From Desulfobacteraceae bacterium (lineage in GTDB: Bacteria > Desulfobacterota > Desulfobacteria > Desulfobacterales > Desulfatirhabdiaceae): a stretch of 25,636 nt of DNA. The stretch covers positions 1 to 25,636 of the forward strand of contig DAIEFO010000002.1 of the NCBI GenBank assembly GCA_027325475.1, in the 5' to 3' direction. The notes under the pieces were generated by a model. It had not been told where the DNA came from. It did not search any database and saw only the letters and a list, made by a program, of their open reading frames with translations. Of the stretch, positions 6,663 to 15,629 are shown piece by piece. Both the position numbers and the translations under genes were made by a program. How positions within the stretch are numbered: the stretch's first letter is position 1; the number at the start of each line of letters is the position of its first letter.

Positions 6663-9326
6663 ATGAAACGGATAGCGTTAACCATCAACGGCGCAAAACA
6701 TGAATTTGTAGTCGGCCCGGAACGGGTGCTGCTGGATTTGCTGCGTGATGACCTCGGACTGACAGGCGCCAAACAGTCCTGCGACCGAAAAGGTCAGTGC
6801 GGCGCTTGCATGGTGATTGTGAACGGCAAAACGGTGCTTTCCTGCCTGACAAAGGTCTATACCCTGGAAGAGGCGGAGGTGATTACTGTGGAAGGGCTGG
6901 GTACTCCGGAAAATCCTCACCTCATTCAGCAAGCATTCGTTCTGGCGGGCGCCATTCAGTGCGGATACTGCACTCCCGGCATGATCATGGCGGCCAAGAC
7001 GCTGCTGGACGCCTGTCCGGATCCTTCTGTCGAAGACATCAAAAAAGGATTGTCACGGAACCTGTGCCGATGCACCGGTTATAAAAAAATAATCGAAGCC
7101 GTCCAGTTGGCTGGCAGGTTCATCCGCGGCGAAATCACTCCGGATGCCGTATGTCCGACTTCCGACGACAAGTCCATGGGCGTTTGTCATCCCCGGCCAT
7201 CGGCCTTGGCCAAAGCTTGCGGTACGGCGCATTTCACCGCCGATATCCGACTGAAAAACGCTCTGGAGCTGGCGGTTCTCAGGAGTCATCTTCCCCATGC
7301 CCGCATTGTTTCCATCGACGCCACTGAAGCGCTTGCCATGCCCGGGGTTGCCGGCGTTGTGACCGCGGCTGACGTCAAAGGTTCCAATATCCTGAAATAT
7401 ATCGTGGCGGACCGGCCGGTGCTGTGCAAAGACAAGGTCCGCTACATCGGGGATCCGATTTTGATAGTGGGGGCTGAAACAAAAGCGCAGGCGGAGGCGG
7501 CGATTTCGGTTGTCCGGGTTGAACTGGAACCTTTGCCGGTCATGAGCTGTCCGGAAGATTCCCTTGGACCCGACGCTGTCAGTGTTCATGACGAGCTTCC
7601 CAATCTCTGCTTTCAGCAGCCCCAGATCAAGGGAGATGCCGAAACAGCCCTTAAAAATTCCGACGCTGTCATCGAAGCACAATTCAAAACGCAGATCAAT
7701 CACCAGGCTCCCCTGGAGCCTGAAGCAGCAGTAGCTTACTGGGAAGATCCTGGGGAAGGCGAAGATCCAACGCTGGTGATCGTCAGCCGCAGTATCAACA
7801 TCCATCTGCACCTTGCAATGCTTCAGGCCGCCCTCGGCTGGGAAAATATGCGTTACCGGGAGGCCTATTCCGGGGGGCAGTTCGGTATCCGGATCGATGT
7901 GATTTCGGAAGGAATTGCGGGCGCCGCCGCCATCCATTTCAAACGGGCTGTGCGCTACATTCCGAGTATCGCCGAAAGTATGCTGATGAGTTCCAAGCGT
8001 CATTCCTTCAAGATGCACGTCAGGATGGGCGCGGACAGCCACGGAAAGCTGACGGCTTACTGTAACGATATCCTGATTGACAAAGGGGCCTATTATTCCA
8101 TTGGTCATGTGGTGCTGCACAGGTCTCTGCTCATGCTCTCAGGTTCTTACCATATTCCCAATATCCAGGCGATGGGAAGGCTTGTTTACACCAACAACCC
8201 CTGGGGCAGTGCAGCCAGGGGTGCCGGTCCTCCTCAGACCAATTTTGCCCTCGAATGCGCTATGGATATGCTGGCGGATAAGATCGGCATGGATCCGTTT
8301 GAATTTCGTCTGCTGAATTCGCTTCAACCTGGTCAGAGTAAATCCACGGGGCGAGTGGTCGATATGTGGTGTTTCCCTGAACTCATGGAAGCCATGCGAC
8401 CCCATTACGAGAGAGCGGTCAGAGAAGCCAAAGCGATGTCCTCCGGCCGAATCCGGCGAGGGGTTGGCATAGGCGCCGGGGCTTTCGGCATAGGCGGGCC
8501 GGGCGATGTTTCGGTGGCTGCGGTCGAACTGGATGCGGACGGCGGCGTCAGTGTCTATGCCGCTGCCGCCGACCCGGGCGAAGGCAATGATTCCATGCTG
8601 AGCCAGTTAACGGCCGCCTTTATGAATATCCCTCTGCGTAAGGTGCGGCTCCACACCCGGGATACGAATAACACCGCAGCCAGCGGCCCGGCTGCCGGCA
8701 GTCGCATCACATATATGATCGGCGGGGCGCTGATCAACGCACTGGAACAATTGAAAGCCGCCATGCAGGAAACCGGAGCCAGAACTTCCGTTGAGCTGGA
8801 AACTGCCGGTAAATCTAAACGTTACCTGGGACGGAAGAAAAATGAAGACGCCGGCCCCCTGGATCCGCAGACAGGGCAGGGGCCGTCCTTTGAATCCCAG
8901 GTGCATGCCGTACAGATGGTCGAGCTGGAAGTGGACACCGAAACCGGCCAGGTTGTTATTCGCAAAATGACAACCGCCGTGGATGCCGGGCGGGTCATCA
9001 ATCCGCAGAACCTGACCGGCCAGCTTGAAGGCGGTATGGATATGGGCGTCGGATTTGCGCTCCGGGAAGAATATGTGGCCGGAAAGACCAGAGACTGGGT
9101 CAGCTTTAAATTCCCGACGATCCGGACAAGTTTTGAGATGGAAACCCTGATCCGTGAAACGCCAAGACCTAAAGGCCCTCTGGGCGCCACCGGCATCGGT
9201 GAGATGTGTATGGTCCCCACAGCTCCGGCCGTTATCAACGCCATCAGGAACGCCGCTGGTATCTGGATATGCGATCAGCCGGCCACGCGGGAAAAAATCA
9301 AGGCCGCCCTGAATCCAGAGAAATGA
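6663..9326 (+). CDS. Molybdenum aldehyde oxidoreductase (Mop-type xanthine oxidase family, 2Fe-2S and Mo domains fused)
   Basis: An 887-aa molybdopterin hydroxylase, very likely oxidising an aldehyde to a carboxylic acid with water as oxygen donor. The plant-type 2Fe-2S cluster ligands are C40, C46, C49 and C61; the second cluster uses C100, C103, C135 and C137. The Mo domain follows from about residue 180, with GGQFG, a RGAGPPQTNFALE block and the catalytic glutamate at about E847 in ATGIGEMCMVP. There is no FAD domain, as in Desulfovibrio gigas aldehyde oxidoreductase (about 907 aa), so electrons should leave to flavodoxin or ferredoxin. I chose the ATG at 6663 because AAGGAG precedes it and the homologous N-terminus begins there. 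A TusE-like protein and a cysteine desulfurase follow. The substrate is not readable; xanthine or nicotinate-type hydroxylation is less likely. Confidence 0.9.
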   Translation: MKRIALTINGAKHEFVVGPERVLLDLLRDDLGLTGAKQSCDRKGQCGACMVIVNGKTVLSCLTKVYTLEEAEVITVEGLGTPENPHLIQQAFVLAGAIQCGYCTPGMIMAAKTLLDACPDPSVEDIKKGLSRNLCRCTGYKKIIEAVQLAGRFIRGEITPDAVCPTSDDKSMGVCHPRPSALAKACGTAHFTADIRLKNALELAVLRSHLPHARIVSIDATEALAMPGVAGVVTAADVKGSNILKYIVADRPVLCKDKVRYIGDPILIVGAETKAQAEAAISVVRVELEPLPVMSCPEDSLGPDAVSVHDELPNLCFQQPQIKGDAETALKNSDAVIEAQFKTQINHQAPLEPEAAVAYWEDPGEGEDPTLVIVSRSINIHLHLAMLQAALGWENMRYREAYSGGQFGIRIDVISEGIAGAAAIHFKRAVRYIPSIAESMLMSSKRHSFKMHVRMGADSHGKLTAYCNDILIDKGAYYSIGHVVLHRSLLMLSGSYHIPNIQAMGRLVYTNNPWGSAARGAGPPQTNFALECAMDMLADKIGMDPFEFRLLNSLQPGQSKSTGRVVDMWCFPELMEAMRPHYERAVREAKAMSSGRIRRGVGIGAGAFGIGGPGDVSVAAVELDADGGVSVYAAAADPGEGNDSMLSQLTAAFMNIPLRKVRLHTRDTNNTAASGPAAGSRITYMIGGALINALEQLKAAMQETGARTSVELETAGKSKRYLGRKKNEDAGPLDPQTGQGPSFESQVHAVQMVELEVDTETGQVVIRKMTTAVDAGRVINPQNLTGQLEGGMDMGVGFALREEYVAGKTRDWVSFKFPTIRTSFEMETLIRETPRPKGPLGATGIGEMCMVPTAPAVINAIRNAAGIWICDQPATREKIKAALNPEK

Positions 9327-9329
9327 ACC

Positions 9330-9689
9330 ATGGATGTGCACCCAACCGGCAATTCGCCCCAGAACCCCGGCCCATGGGTGCGCATCATCGACGGGCGGAA
9401 AATCCTGTTTGACCGGGATGGATATCTGAATGATTTCGATGACTGGTCGGAATCCGTTTTTGAAATTCTGGCCAACGAACTGGGGCTGATTCAAATAACG
9501 GCCCCACACCGGCAGGTCATTCGGTTTCTACGGGAATTTTACGCCTATCACGGACGAGCCCCGCTGAACCGTCAGCTCCGGGAGGGAACCGGCCTGACGG
9601 TGATGGAGATCGAAAAACTGTTTCCGGGCGGGCTGAAAGAAGGCGCCCGCCGGCTTGCCGGTCTTCCCAACCCCAAAACCTGCAACTGA
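9330..9689 (+). CDS. TusE/DsrC-family sulfur-carrier protein lacking the second DsrC cysteine
   Basis: A 119-aa protein of the DsrC/TusE/RspA family. Recognisable parts are an N-terminal DRDGYLNDFDDWSESV, a helical centre with LREFYAYHGRAPLNRQLRE, and a C-terminal flexible arm FPGGLKEGARRLAGLPNPK ending in T-C-N. The penultimate cysteine (C118) is kept. The position of the other DsrC arm cysteine, eleven residues before it, is Arg107. It is therefore not a trisulfide-forming dissimilatory DsrC but fits a single-cysteine sulfur carrier (TusE type). It starts 3 bp after the oxidoreductase stop and ends 16 bp before the cysteine desulfurase, so it is sandwiched in one operon. A role in passing persulfide sulfur, perhaps for the Mo cofactor, is inferred from these neighbours. 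The ribosome-binding site is weak. Confidence 0.88.
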   Translation: MDVHPTGNSPQNPGPWVRIIDGRKILFDRDGYLNDFDDWSESVFEILANELGLIQITAPHRQVIRFLREFYAYHGRAPLNRQLREGTGLTVMEIEKLFPGGLKEGARRLAGLPNPKTCN

Positions 9690-9705
9690 ACAGAGGGGCA
9701 ATCTC

Positions 9706-10866
9706 ATGGAACCTTCTCCACTCATTTATATGGACAACGCCGCCACTTCCTACCCCAAGCCCGCCGATTGTCTGAATCGCGCACTTCTCCGATATCTGAA
9801 GCTCGGGGCGTCTCCCGGTCGGGGGGGATACGATCTGGCTCAGGAAGCCGAAGAGGCTGTATCTGAAATTCGAAACCGCTTGCGGCACTTCTTCGGCGCT
9901 GCTCCGGACTGGCCGCTTTGCTTCGCTGCGAACGCCACCGATGCGCTCAACACCTTGATTCAGGGGATGACCGAACCCGGCGATCATGTGGTCAGCACCC
10001 GCCTGGAGCACAACTCCGTGTTGAGGCCACTGAACCACCTGCGTGAAAATGGCCGGATCACATTCGATCTTGCCCGGTTCGATACCGATGGATTCGTGGA
10101 TCCAAGTGAAATTAGAGCGCTTATCCAATCCAAAACCCGCCTGGTAATTCTCAACCACGCGTCCAATGTCCTGGGTACGGTTCAGCCGGTTGCCGCCATT
10201 GGTCGAATCTGCCGTGATGCGGGTATTTCTCTGGTGATAGATGTTTCACAGAGTGCCGGGGTCATTCCTGTCGCTATGAAGGACTGGGGGGTTTCCGCCC
10301 TGGCTTTCACGGGTCACAAATCTTTGATGGGGCCCTCCGGCATCGGTGGTCTTGTCATCCGTCCAGACATTGCAATCCGTCCAATTCGCTTCGGCGGTAC
10401 GGGTATCGATTCTGCCAATCCCTTTCATACAAAAGAGTTTCCATACCGGCTTGAAGCCGGCACACTGAATCTTCTGGGAATCCTGGGGCTGGGTGAGTCT
10501 CTGTCTTTTCTGGAAGAACAGGAAGCCGGTGGATTCCGCGCCCTGGAAATGGCGCTGACCCGGCAGCTCATAGACGGATTTTCCGAAATTGACGGCGTCA
10601 CCCTGTATGCCGCCAGAAGCCTTGAAAATCATATTCCGCTGTTAAGCTGCAACGTGAATGGAATTGCAGCATCGGATGCCGCAGCCGTTCTGGACGGCGA
10701 CTTCAATATTGCCGTGCGCGCCGGCCTGCACTGTGCTCCTCTGGTGCACGAAAGTCTCGGCACAGCCTCCGGGGGCGCTATCCGTTTCAGCCTCGGTGTA
10801 TTCAATCAACTGTCGGACATCGAAGCCGCTGTCCATGCCATGTCGATCATCGCCGGAAGCGCTTGA
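9706..10866 (+). CDS. Cysteine desulfurase family protein (class V PLP enzyme)
   Basis: A 386-aa PLP enzyme that should take sulfur from cysteine as a protein persulfide, or act as selenocysteine lyase. It begins with the family signature IYMDNAATSYPKP. The PLP lysine is K205 in FTGHKSLMG, with D and H ligands upstream in LVIDVSQSAG. The catalytic cysteine is C343 in RAGLHCAP. The short N-terminus and overall features resemble the uncharacterised EF2568-type subfamily, which by memory is found next to molybdenum hydroxylases; I could not check this. The start at 9706 has GAGGGG upstream; an in-frame ATG at 9655 lies inside the preceding gene and is less likely. Last gene of the Mo-hydroxylase operon. 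A sulfur-supply role for Mo-cofactor sulfuration is plausible. Confidence 0.88.
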   Translation: MEPSPLIYMDNAATSYPKPADCLNRALLRYLKLGASPGRGGYDLAQEAEEAVSEIRNRLRHFFGAAPDWPLCFAANATDALNTLIQGMTEPGDHVVSTRLEHNSVLRPLNHLRENGRITFDLARFDTDGFVDPSEIRALIQSKTRLVILNHASNVLGTVQPVAAIGRICRDAGISLVIDVSQSAGVIPVAMKDWGVSALAFTGHKSLMGPSGIGGLVIRPDIAIRPIRFGGTGIDSANPFHTKEFPYRLEAGTLNLLGILGLGESLSFLEEQEAGGFRALEMALTRQLIDGFSEIDGVTLYAARSLENHIPLLSCNVNGIAASDAAAVLDGDFNIAVRAGLHCAPLVHESLGTASGGAIRFSLGVFNQLSDIEAAVHAMSIIAGSA

Positions 10867-10911
10867 TCCGGTCGGTTTCTCTATGAACAGCATCTGAACG
10901 AATTTATCATA

Positions 10912-10927
10912 TGGTATGCAACTTGCT
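10912..10927 (+). promoter_or_regulatory. Sigma-54 (-24/-12) promoter of the glutamate dehydrogenase gene
   Basis: TGGTATGCAACTTGCT has GG and GC ten bases apart and differs from the consensus TGGCAC-N5-TTGCW at two positions of the -24 element. It lies in the 119-bp gap after the cysteine desulfurase, 58 bp before the ATG at 10986. The position and match make dehydrogenase transcription independent of the operon before it. Confidence 0.75.
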
Positions 10928-10985
10928 TTAAATATTAGGAAATGCGCATTCCGCCGCACCCAATTTCAAAAGCTGAGGAGGCACC

Positions 10986-13900
10986 ATGAACCATCCCCCA
11001 CCCGAACGTCCCAATGTGCAGTCCCAAGGGGCATACATCATCCACAAGGCCCAAAGCGTCAAACTCAATCCCAGCACCCTGTACGAGGCGGTGATTGATT
11101 TGTCCGCCGAAGGGCTGCTGACGGCCAACTGCATTAATATGGCCGCCGGTATCCTGCTGGACGATCTGGGGCTTCCGACGTATTTTTTCGAAAACATCCA
11201 GAAGGAATCTCTGAAGCATATTCTGGCCTCCATCGCCACCAACCTGACGGTTGATGACAGCGGACAGGTTGTTCTGGTGGGCCGGGTGGCACACATCGAT
11301 TTCAGCCTGGAGCAAGGCGGCAGCAATGTGCAGCGGGTACGTATCGCCACACAGGAAACCCGGGACAGCATGGAAAAAATTCTGGAGAATATGCTCCCCG
11401 GTCACCGGCGGGAATATTATTACAGCTTCAAAAGTCAGTACTATACTTACATCATCCGACCGGAAACAGTGCAGGATTTTCCCCGGAACGCTTTCAGGGA
11501 TTCGCGGTTTCTGTTTGCCTTAGCCGGTGACTATGCGATCACACCGGAGGCCACGCGAAGGCGGTATGAAAACTTCCTGAAATCTTATGAAAAAAATGTC
11601 AGCCCTCTGATTGAAGTGTTCAATCTGTCCGATACCGAAGAAACGCGTCTGATGTTCAACAGCGATTTTGCATCTCCGCAACTGCCCGTTCTCCGGAAAT
11701 TGATTGCGGATCACGATCTGGTGCTCAGCCGCGCTTATTGGGAACCTTACTGCGGCAAATCTTCCTGCGCTTCCTCCATCTGTTCCCTGTACATCCTGGG
11801 AGAGCTTTCCAGAAAGAAAGAGTCGGCGTTATTACGCGATTTATGCGCTTTTCTGGCCTTCAACATCAACCGGATCACGGACAGTTATGTTCGAGGAGAT
11901 CTGAGCTTCCAGGAAATGCTGTTTGCCGGTAACGCCGTGGATTTTACCCATATGTTCATTTTCAAGGAACGTGATAACGCCACAGACCGTGAAATTCTGA
12001 ACAGCCTGACCGGAAAGGATCACCGGGAAGCGTTTGCCGCCCGGATTCATGGTTCCAACAAGTCCGCCTACGTTCATAAAGAAATTCTGGAAGCGGCCAT
12101 GGAAAATCCGGATATAGTGAGATCCCTTTACGATCTCTTCGAACAAAGGTTTAATCCGGATATGAAAAATCGGATTTCATCCGCCGAGCTTGAGAAAAAA
12201 TTTCAGAAATTCGACAAGACGCTCTCCCACCGGTTCATGGACAACTGGCTCTATGCCGATATTTTCCGCTTTATGTTCAAGCTGATGTCCCGCCTGTTGA
12301 AAACCAATTTCTACAAAACCGAAAAACGATCTTTCGCTTTTCGCTTCGACAATGCGGTGCTGGATCCGCTAGTGTTCGAGCAGTTCGTTTACGGTGTTTT
12401 TTTTGTCAATGGCCACTATTCTTGCGGTACTCATCTGCGGGCTGCGGACATCGCCCGGGGAGGGCTGCGGCTTATCCGGGTGTCCGCCGCCAATCACGCT
12501 ACTGAACTGGACAATGCTCTTCTTCTGAATTATGCGCTCGGCCCCAAAGCCCAGAGGCTGAAACACAAGGATATCTGTGAAAGCGGCTCCAAGGGGGTGG
12601 TTGTGCCGCATGCCATTTACGCCGCTCAGGGAATGGACGCTCTCTTTGATTACACGGAAGGCGTCATGGATCTGGTGATGGGCGATGAGCGTATCATCGA
12701 CGATTACGGTCTGCCTGAGATGATTTTTTTCGGGCCGGACGAAGGCACCGCGCCTTTGATGGATGCGGTAGCAGTGCGGTGCCGGGACCGCGGTTACCGG
12801 TACTGGCGTACGATCGCCACCGGAAAGAGCACCGGCATTCCCCATGACACGTACGGAATTCTGAAAACAGGTGAAATTTTTGGGTTGATCGGCAATATCG
12901 CCGATGGCGTCGATCTTCAAATCGAAGGGGTCAGCGTTGCCGCCACTGCCGATATGGATATTCTTTATAACCGGATCGGCAATCAGATCGTTTCCAGCGG
13001 CATGACCACCACCGGTATTATGGGATCCTTTCGGACACTGATTTCTCATTACGGGTTCAAGGAGCAAGAACTCAATCTGATGATGACCGGCGGTCCGGAT
13101 GGGGATTTAGGCGCCAATCAGATACAGTGCTACCACGGCAAAATCTGCCTGCTCATTGACGGCGGCGCCATCCTTTTTGATCCCGATGGTCTGGACCGGG
13201 AAGCTCTGATGAAAATCGCTTTCATGCGGCATACTTCTCCCCGGGCTGATTCCCGGTCGTTCCCGGAGAATAAGCTGAGCGCCCGCGGGTTCAAGGTGAT
13301 GGTTGACGCCAGAAACGTGCGTCTGCCGGATGGTACCCTTGTTGAAGACGGCGCCTTGTTTCACCGTGACTTTTTGTCCAATCCGGAAAATCGTCGATTC
13401 ATTCAGGATGCCGACATACGGGCGTTTATTCCCTGCGGCGGCTTCAAAGACACGATCAACCGGAACAATGTCAGGGCTTTTCTAAACCTGTTTCAGGAAA
13501 TCAGGTTCATCGTCGAAGGCGCCAATGTCTTTTTTGATGACGCCGCACGCCGGGCCATTGCGGCTACTTCCATTAAACACATCAAGGATACCACCGCCAA
13601 CAAGGGCGGTGTTTTTTCAAGCTCTGTGGCCGAGGTACTGACCGCATTTCTGTTGCAGGAAGACTATGAAACAGCCCTGCTGGATGATATCGGAACGCGG
13701 TGGGCGCTCATCCGCGATATCCTGACGCTGGTGGATCGGTATGCCCGGGCCGAAACTCAAATGCTGCTCCGGATTCATGAAACCAATCCGTCTGTTCCCC
13801 TTTTCGAGCTTTCAGAGATAACCAGTGAACAGATTTTCGCGCTCCAGCAGATTTGCGATCAACACCTGGATATTATCCTGTCCGATGAAGAGCGGGTGTG

Positions 13901-14141
13901 GGCTGTTATGGAGCAGTACATCCCGACGATTCTCATCCAGCGGCTGGGGCGCGCCTCCATTCTCAATACGTTTCAGGCAGAAGACCTCAAACCCTATAGA
14001 AATGCCATTCTTACCAAGAAACTGGCTTCACTGGCGTTTTATACCTTCGGCGTTGAATGGCAGGCGTTGATGAACCGGGTGGTCGCCGATTTCAATGACG
14101 GATTTCAGTTTATCTGTGAAACCATCTCGCCCGCACCCTGA
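10986..14141 (+). CDS. gdh: NAD-dependent glutamate dehydrogenase, ~115-kDa type
   Basis: A 1051-aa cytoplasmic enzyme that oxidatively deaminates glutamate to 2-oxoglutarate and ammonium with NAD. The N-terminal half (about residues 1-450) is a poorly conserved regulatory region. The catalytic core begins with ARGGLRLIRVS at about 487-497, contains the active-site lysine in GSKGVVVP at about 533, FFGPDEGTA at about 581, and the NAD-domain signature TGKSTGIPHDTYG at about 611. The length fits the 115-kDa class known from fungi and some bacteria, not the 50-kDa hexameric or the 180-kDa bacterial class. GAGGAGG precedes the ATG. It has its own sigma-54 promoter and terminator. Next to an aminotransferase, it likely regenerates 2-oxoglutarate. 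Confidence 0.9.
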   Translation: MNHPPPERPNVQSQGAYIIHKAQSVKLNPSTLYEAVIDLSAEGLLTANCINMAAGILLDDLGLPTYFFENIQKESLKHILASIATNLTVDDSGQVVLVGRVAHIDFSLEQGGSNVQRVRIATQETRDSMEKILENMLPGHRREYYYSFKSQYYTYIIRPETVQDFPRNAFRDSRFLFALAGDYAITPEATRRRYENFLKSYEKNVSPLIEVFNLSDTEETRLMFNSDFASPQLPVLRKLIADHDLVLSRAYWEPYCGKSSCASSICSLYILGELSRKKESALLRDLCAFLAFNINRITDSYVRGDLSFQEMLFAGNAVDFTHMFIFKERDNATDREILNSLTGKDHREAFAARIHGSNKSAYVHKEILEAAMENPDIVRSLYDLFEQRFNPDMKNRISSAELEKKFQKFDKTLSHRFMDNWLYADIFRFMFKLMSRLLKTNFYKTEKRSFAFRFDNAVLDPLVFEQFVYGVFFVNGHYSCGTHLRAADIARGGLRLIRVSAANHATELDNALLLNYALGPKAQRLKHKDICESGSKGVVVPHAIYAAQGMDALFDYTEGVMDLVMGDERIIDDYGLPEMIFFGPDEGTAPLMDAVAVRCRDRGYRYWRTIATGKSTGIPHDTYGILKTGEIFGLIGNIADGVDLQIEGVSVAATADMDILYNRIGNQIVSSGMTTTGIMGSFRTLISHYGFKEQELNLMMTGGPDGDLGANQIQCYHGKICLLIDGGAILFDPDGLDREALMKIAFMRHTSPRADSRSFPENKLSARGFKVMVDARNVRLPDGTLVEDGALFHRDFLSNPENRRFIQDADIRAFIPCGGFKDTINRNNVRAFLNLFQEIRFIVEGANVFFDDAARRAIAATSIKHIKDTTANKGGVFSSSVAEVLTAFLLQEDYETALLDDIGTRWALIRDILTLVDRYARAETQMLLRIHETNPSVPLFELSEITSEQIFALQQICDQHLDIILSDEERVWAVMEQYIPTILIQRLGRASILNTFQAEDLKPYRNAILTKKLASLAFYTFGVEWQALMNRVVADFNDGFQFICETISPAP

Positions 14142-14160
14142 TTCGGTGATTCCAATACAA

Positions 14161-14210
14161 AAAGGCTGAAAGAACGCTGCTTACACGCATTCTTTCAGCC
14201 TTTCTTTTTT
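14161..14210. terminator. Bidirectional intrinsic terminator between gdh and the aminotransferase gene
   Basis: A perfect 14-bp stem, AAAGGCTGAAAGAA (14161-14174) pairing with 14190-14203, encloses a 15-nt loop. A T-rich run follows on the plus strand (14201-14210), and five T's follow on the minus strand. It sits between two convergent genes and can stop both. Confidence 0.9.
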
Positions 14211-14236
14211 CAGTCTCCAGAGGGTTCGCTTTTCAG

Positions 14237-15541
14237 TTATTTTTTTAACTCACTCAGCGCTTCTTCAAAAATACCCAGTCCTTTCTCGAGTTGCTCATCG
14301 GTAATAACCAGCGGCATCAGTGTCCGGATGACATTGCTCTTGTGACCGCAGGAAAGCAGCACGAGCCCTTTTTCATAGCAGGATGCCAGGAGTTTTTTTG
14401 TCTCTTCTGTAGCCGGGGCTTTGGTGTGACGATCTTTGACCAGTTCCAGAGCGATCATGGGCCCCTTGCCGCGGACATCCCCGATGATTTCGTATTTGTT
14501 TTTCATGTCCTGAAATCTTTTCCAGAGCTTTTCTCCCAGAATTTCAGCTTTCTGCAGCAGATTGTCTTCAAACAGCACATCCAGCACCGCAAGACCCGCC
14601 CGGCAGGCGATCGGATTACCTGCGTAGGTGCCGCCCAGACCGCCGACATGAGGTTTATCCATCATTTCTTTTCTGCCAATGACCGCACTCAGGGGAAGCC
14701 CGCCGCCGAGGCTTTTGGCCATTGTGATGATATCTGGAGCAATGCCCCAGTGATCGATGGCGAACATCTTGCCGGTGCGACCGGCGCCCGTCTGTACTTC
14801 ATCGATGATCAGAGCGATGCCATATTTCTGGCAGATTTGTTGAAGCTTTGGAAAATATTCGGGTGGCGGTGTGATGAATCCACCTTCACCCTGGATGGGT
14901 TCGGCGATTATGGCGGCAGTGGATTCCGCAGCTACATGTCCTGCAAAAAAATCCTCCAGATAATCCGCGCAGGCCGTTTTGCAGGACGGATAATTCAGAC
15001 CGAAGGGGCACCGATAGCAGTAGGCGAAGGGAGCGCGGTAAATTTCGGGGGCAAAGGGGCCGAAACCGAATTTATAGGGTTTGACCTTGCTTGTAAGGCT
15101 CATTGTCAACTGGGTGCGGCCATGAAAGGCGTTTTCGAAGCAGATGACAGCCGGACGGCCTGTGGCGTACCGGGCGACCTTCACGGCATTTTCCACTGCC
15201 TCAGCGCCACTGTTGGCAAACATCGTCATTTTCGGAAAATCTCCTGGGGCCAGGCTATTCAGCTTTTCCGCCAGTCTGACGTAAGGTTCGTACATGGCCA
15301 CATGAAAGCAGGTGTGAATGTATTTATCCACCTGGTCTTTAATGGCCGCCACCACCCGGGGATGGCAGTGACCGACGTTGTTGACGCCGATTCCACCGGC
15401 AAAATCGATAAGTTCGCGGCCATCCATATCGATCATCACTGCGCCCCTGGCTTCCCGGATAAACGCGGAGGTGACGTGAAACGGTCCCTGGGGAATATGT
15501 TGTTTTCTTAGATTCAGAAGTTCCTGTTTCGAGGTATCCAT
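14237..15541 (-). CDS. Class III aminotransferase, 4-aminobutyrate/5-aminovalerate type
   Basis: A 434-aa PLP enzyme of the GabT/DavT group, moving an amino group (usually from a terminal position) to 2-oxoglutarate to give a semialdehyde and glutamate. Visible features: the substrate-gate region FAGGIGVNNVGHCHP (48-61), phosphate-binding ANSGAEAVENAVK (109-121), FHGRTQ (139-144), EPIQGEGG (214-221), D248 in IIDEVQTGAGRTG, and the PLP lysine K276 in TMAKSLGGGLP. A cysteine-rich insert, C175, C178, C187 and C191, is conspicuous. AAAGGAG precedes the ATG. A candidate -24/-12 promoter lies about 215 bp upstream with an element in the leader. An ornithine or acetylornithine specificity is possible but the EPIQGEGG and length favour GABA-like substrates. 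Confidence 0.9.
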   Translation of the reverse strand: MDTSKQELLNLRKQHIPQGPFHVTSAFIREARGAVMIDMDGRELIDFAGGIGVNNVGHCHPRVVAAIKDQVDKYIHTCFHVAMYEPYVRLAEKLNSLAPGDFPKMTMFANSGAEAVENAVKVARYATGRPAVICFENAFHGRTQLTMSLTSKVKPYKFGFGPFAPEIYRAPFAYCYRCPFGLNYPSCKTACADYLEDFFAGHVAAESTAAIIAEPIQGEGGFITPPPEYFPKLQQICQKYGIALIIDEVQTGAGRTGKMFAIDHWGIAPDIITMAKSLGGGLPLSAVIGRKEMMDKPHVGGLGGTYAGNPIACRAGLAVLDVLFEDNLLQKAEILGEKLWKRFQDMKNKYEIIGDVRGKGPMIALELVKDRHTKAPATEETKKLLASCYEKGLVLLSCGHKSNVIRTLMPLVITDEQLEKGLGIFEEALSELKK

Positions 15542-15629
15542 TGATTTCTCCTTTCTACATGTGCGTTCCTGTCCGCATATTCAATCAAGCGGCAATTTGC
15601 GTTTATGAAGTCGTCGATTTTTCACTTTT

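Noticed and set aside
7053..8120. A 355-codon minus-strand open frame, and another at 8607-9509, opposite the Mo-hydroxylase
   Set aside because: Both lie fully antisense to a protein with intact Fe-S and Mo motifs, and neither has a ribosome-binding site or a familiar pattern.
14291..15511. A 406-codon open frame on the plus strand opposite the aminotransferase gene
   Set aside because: The minus-strand frame is a full-length class III aminotransferase with all motifs; the opposite frame has low-complexity H, R, F-rich composition and no recognisable domain.
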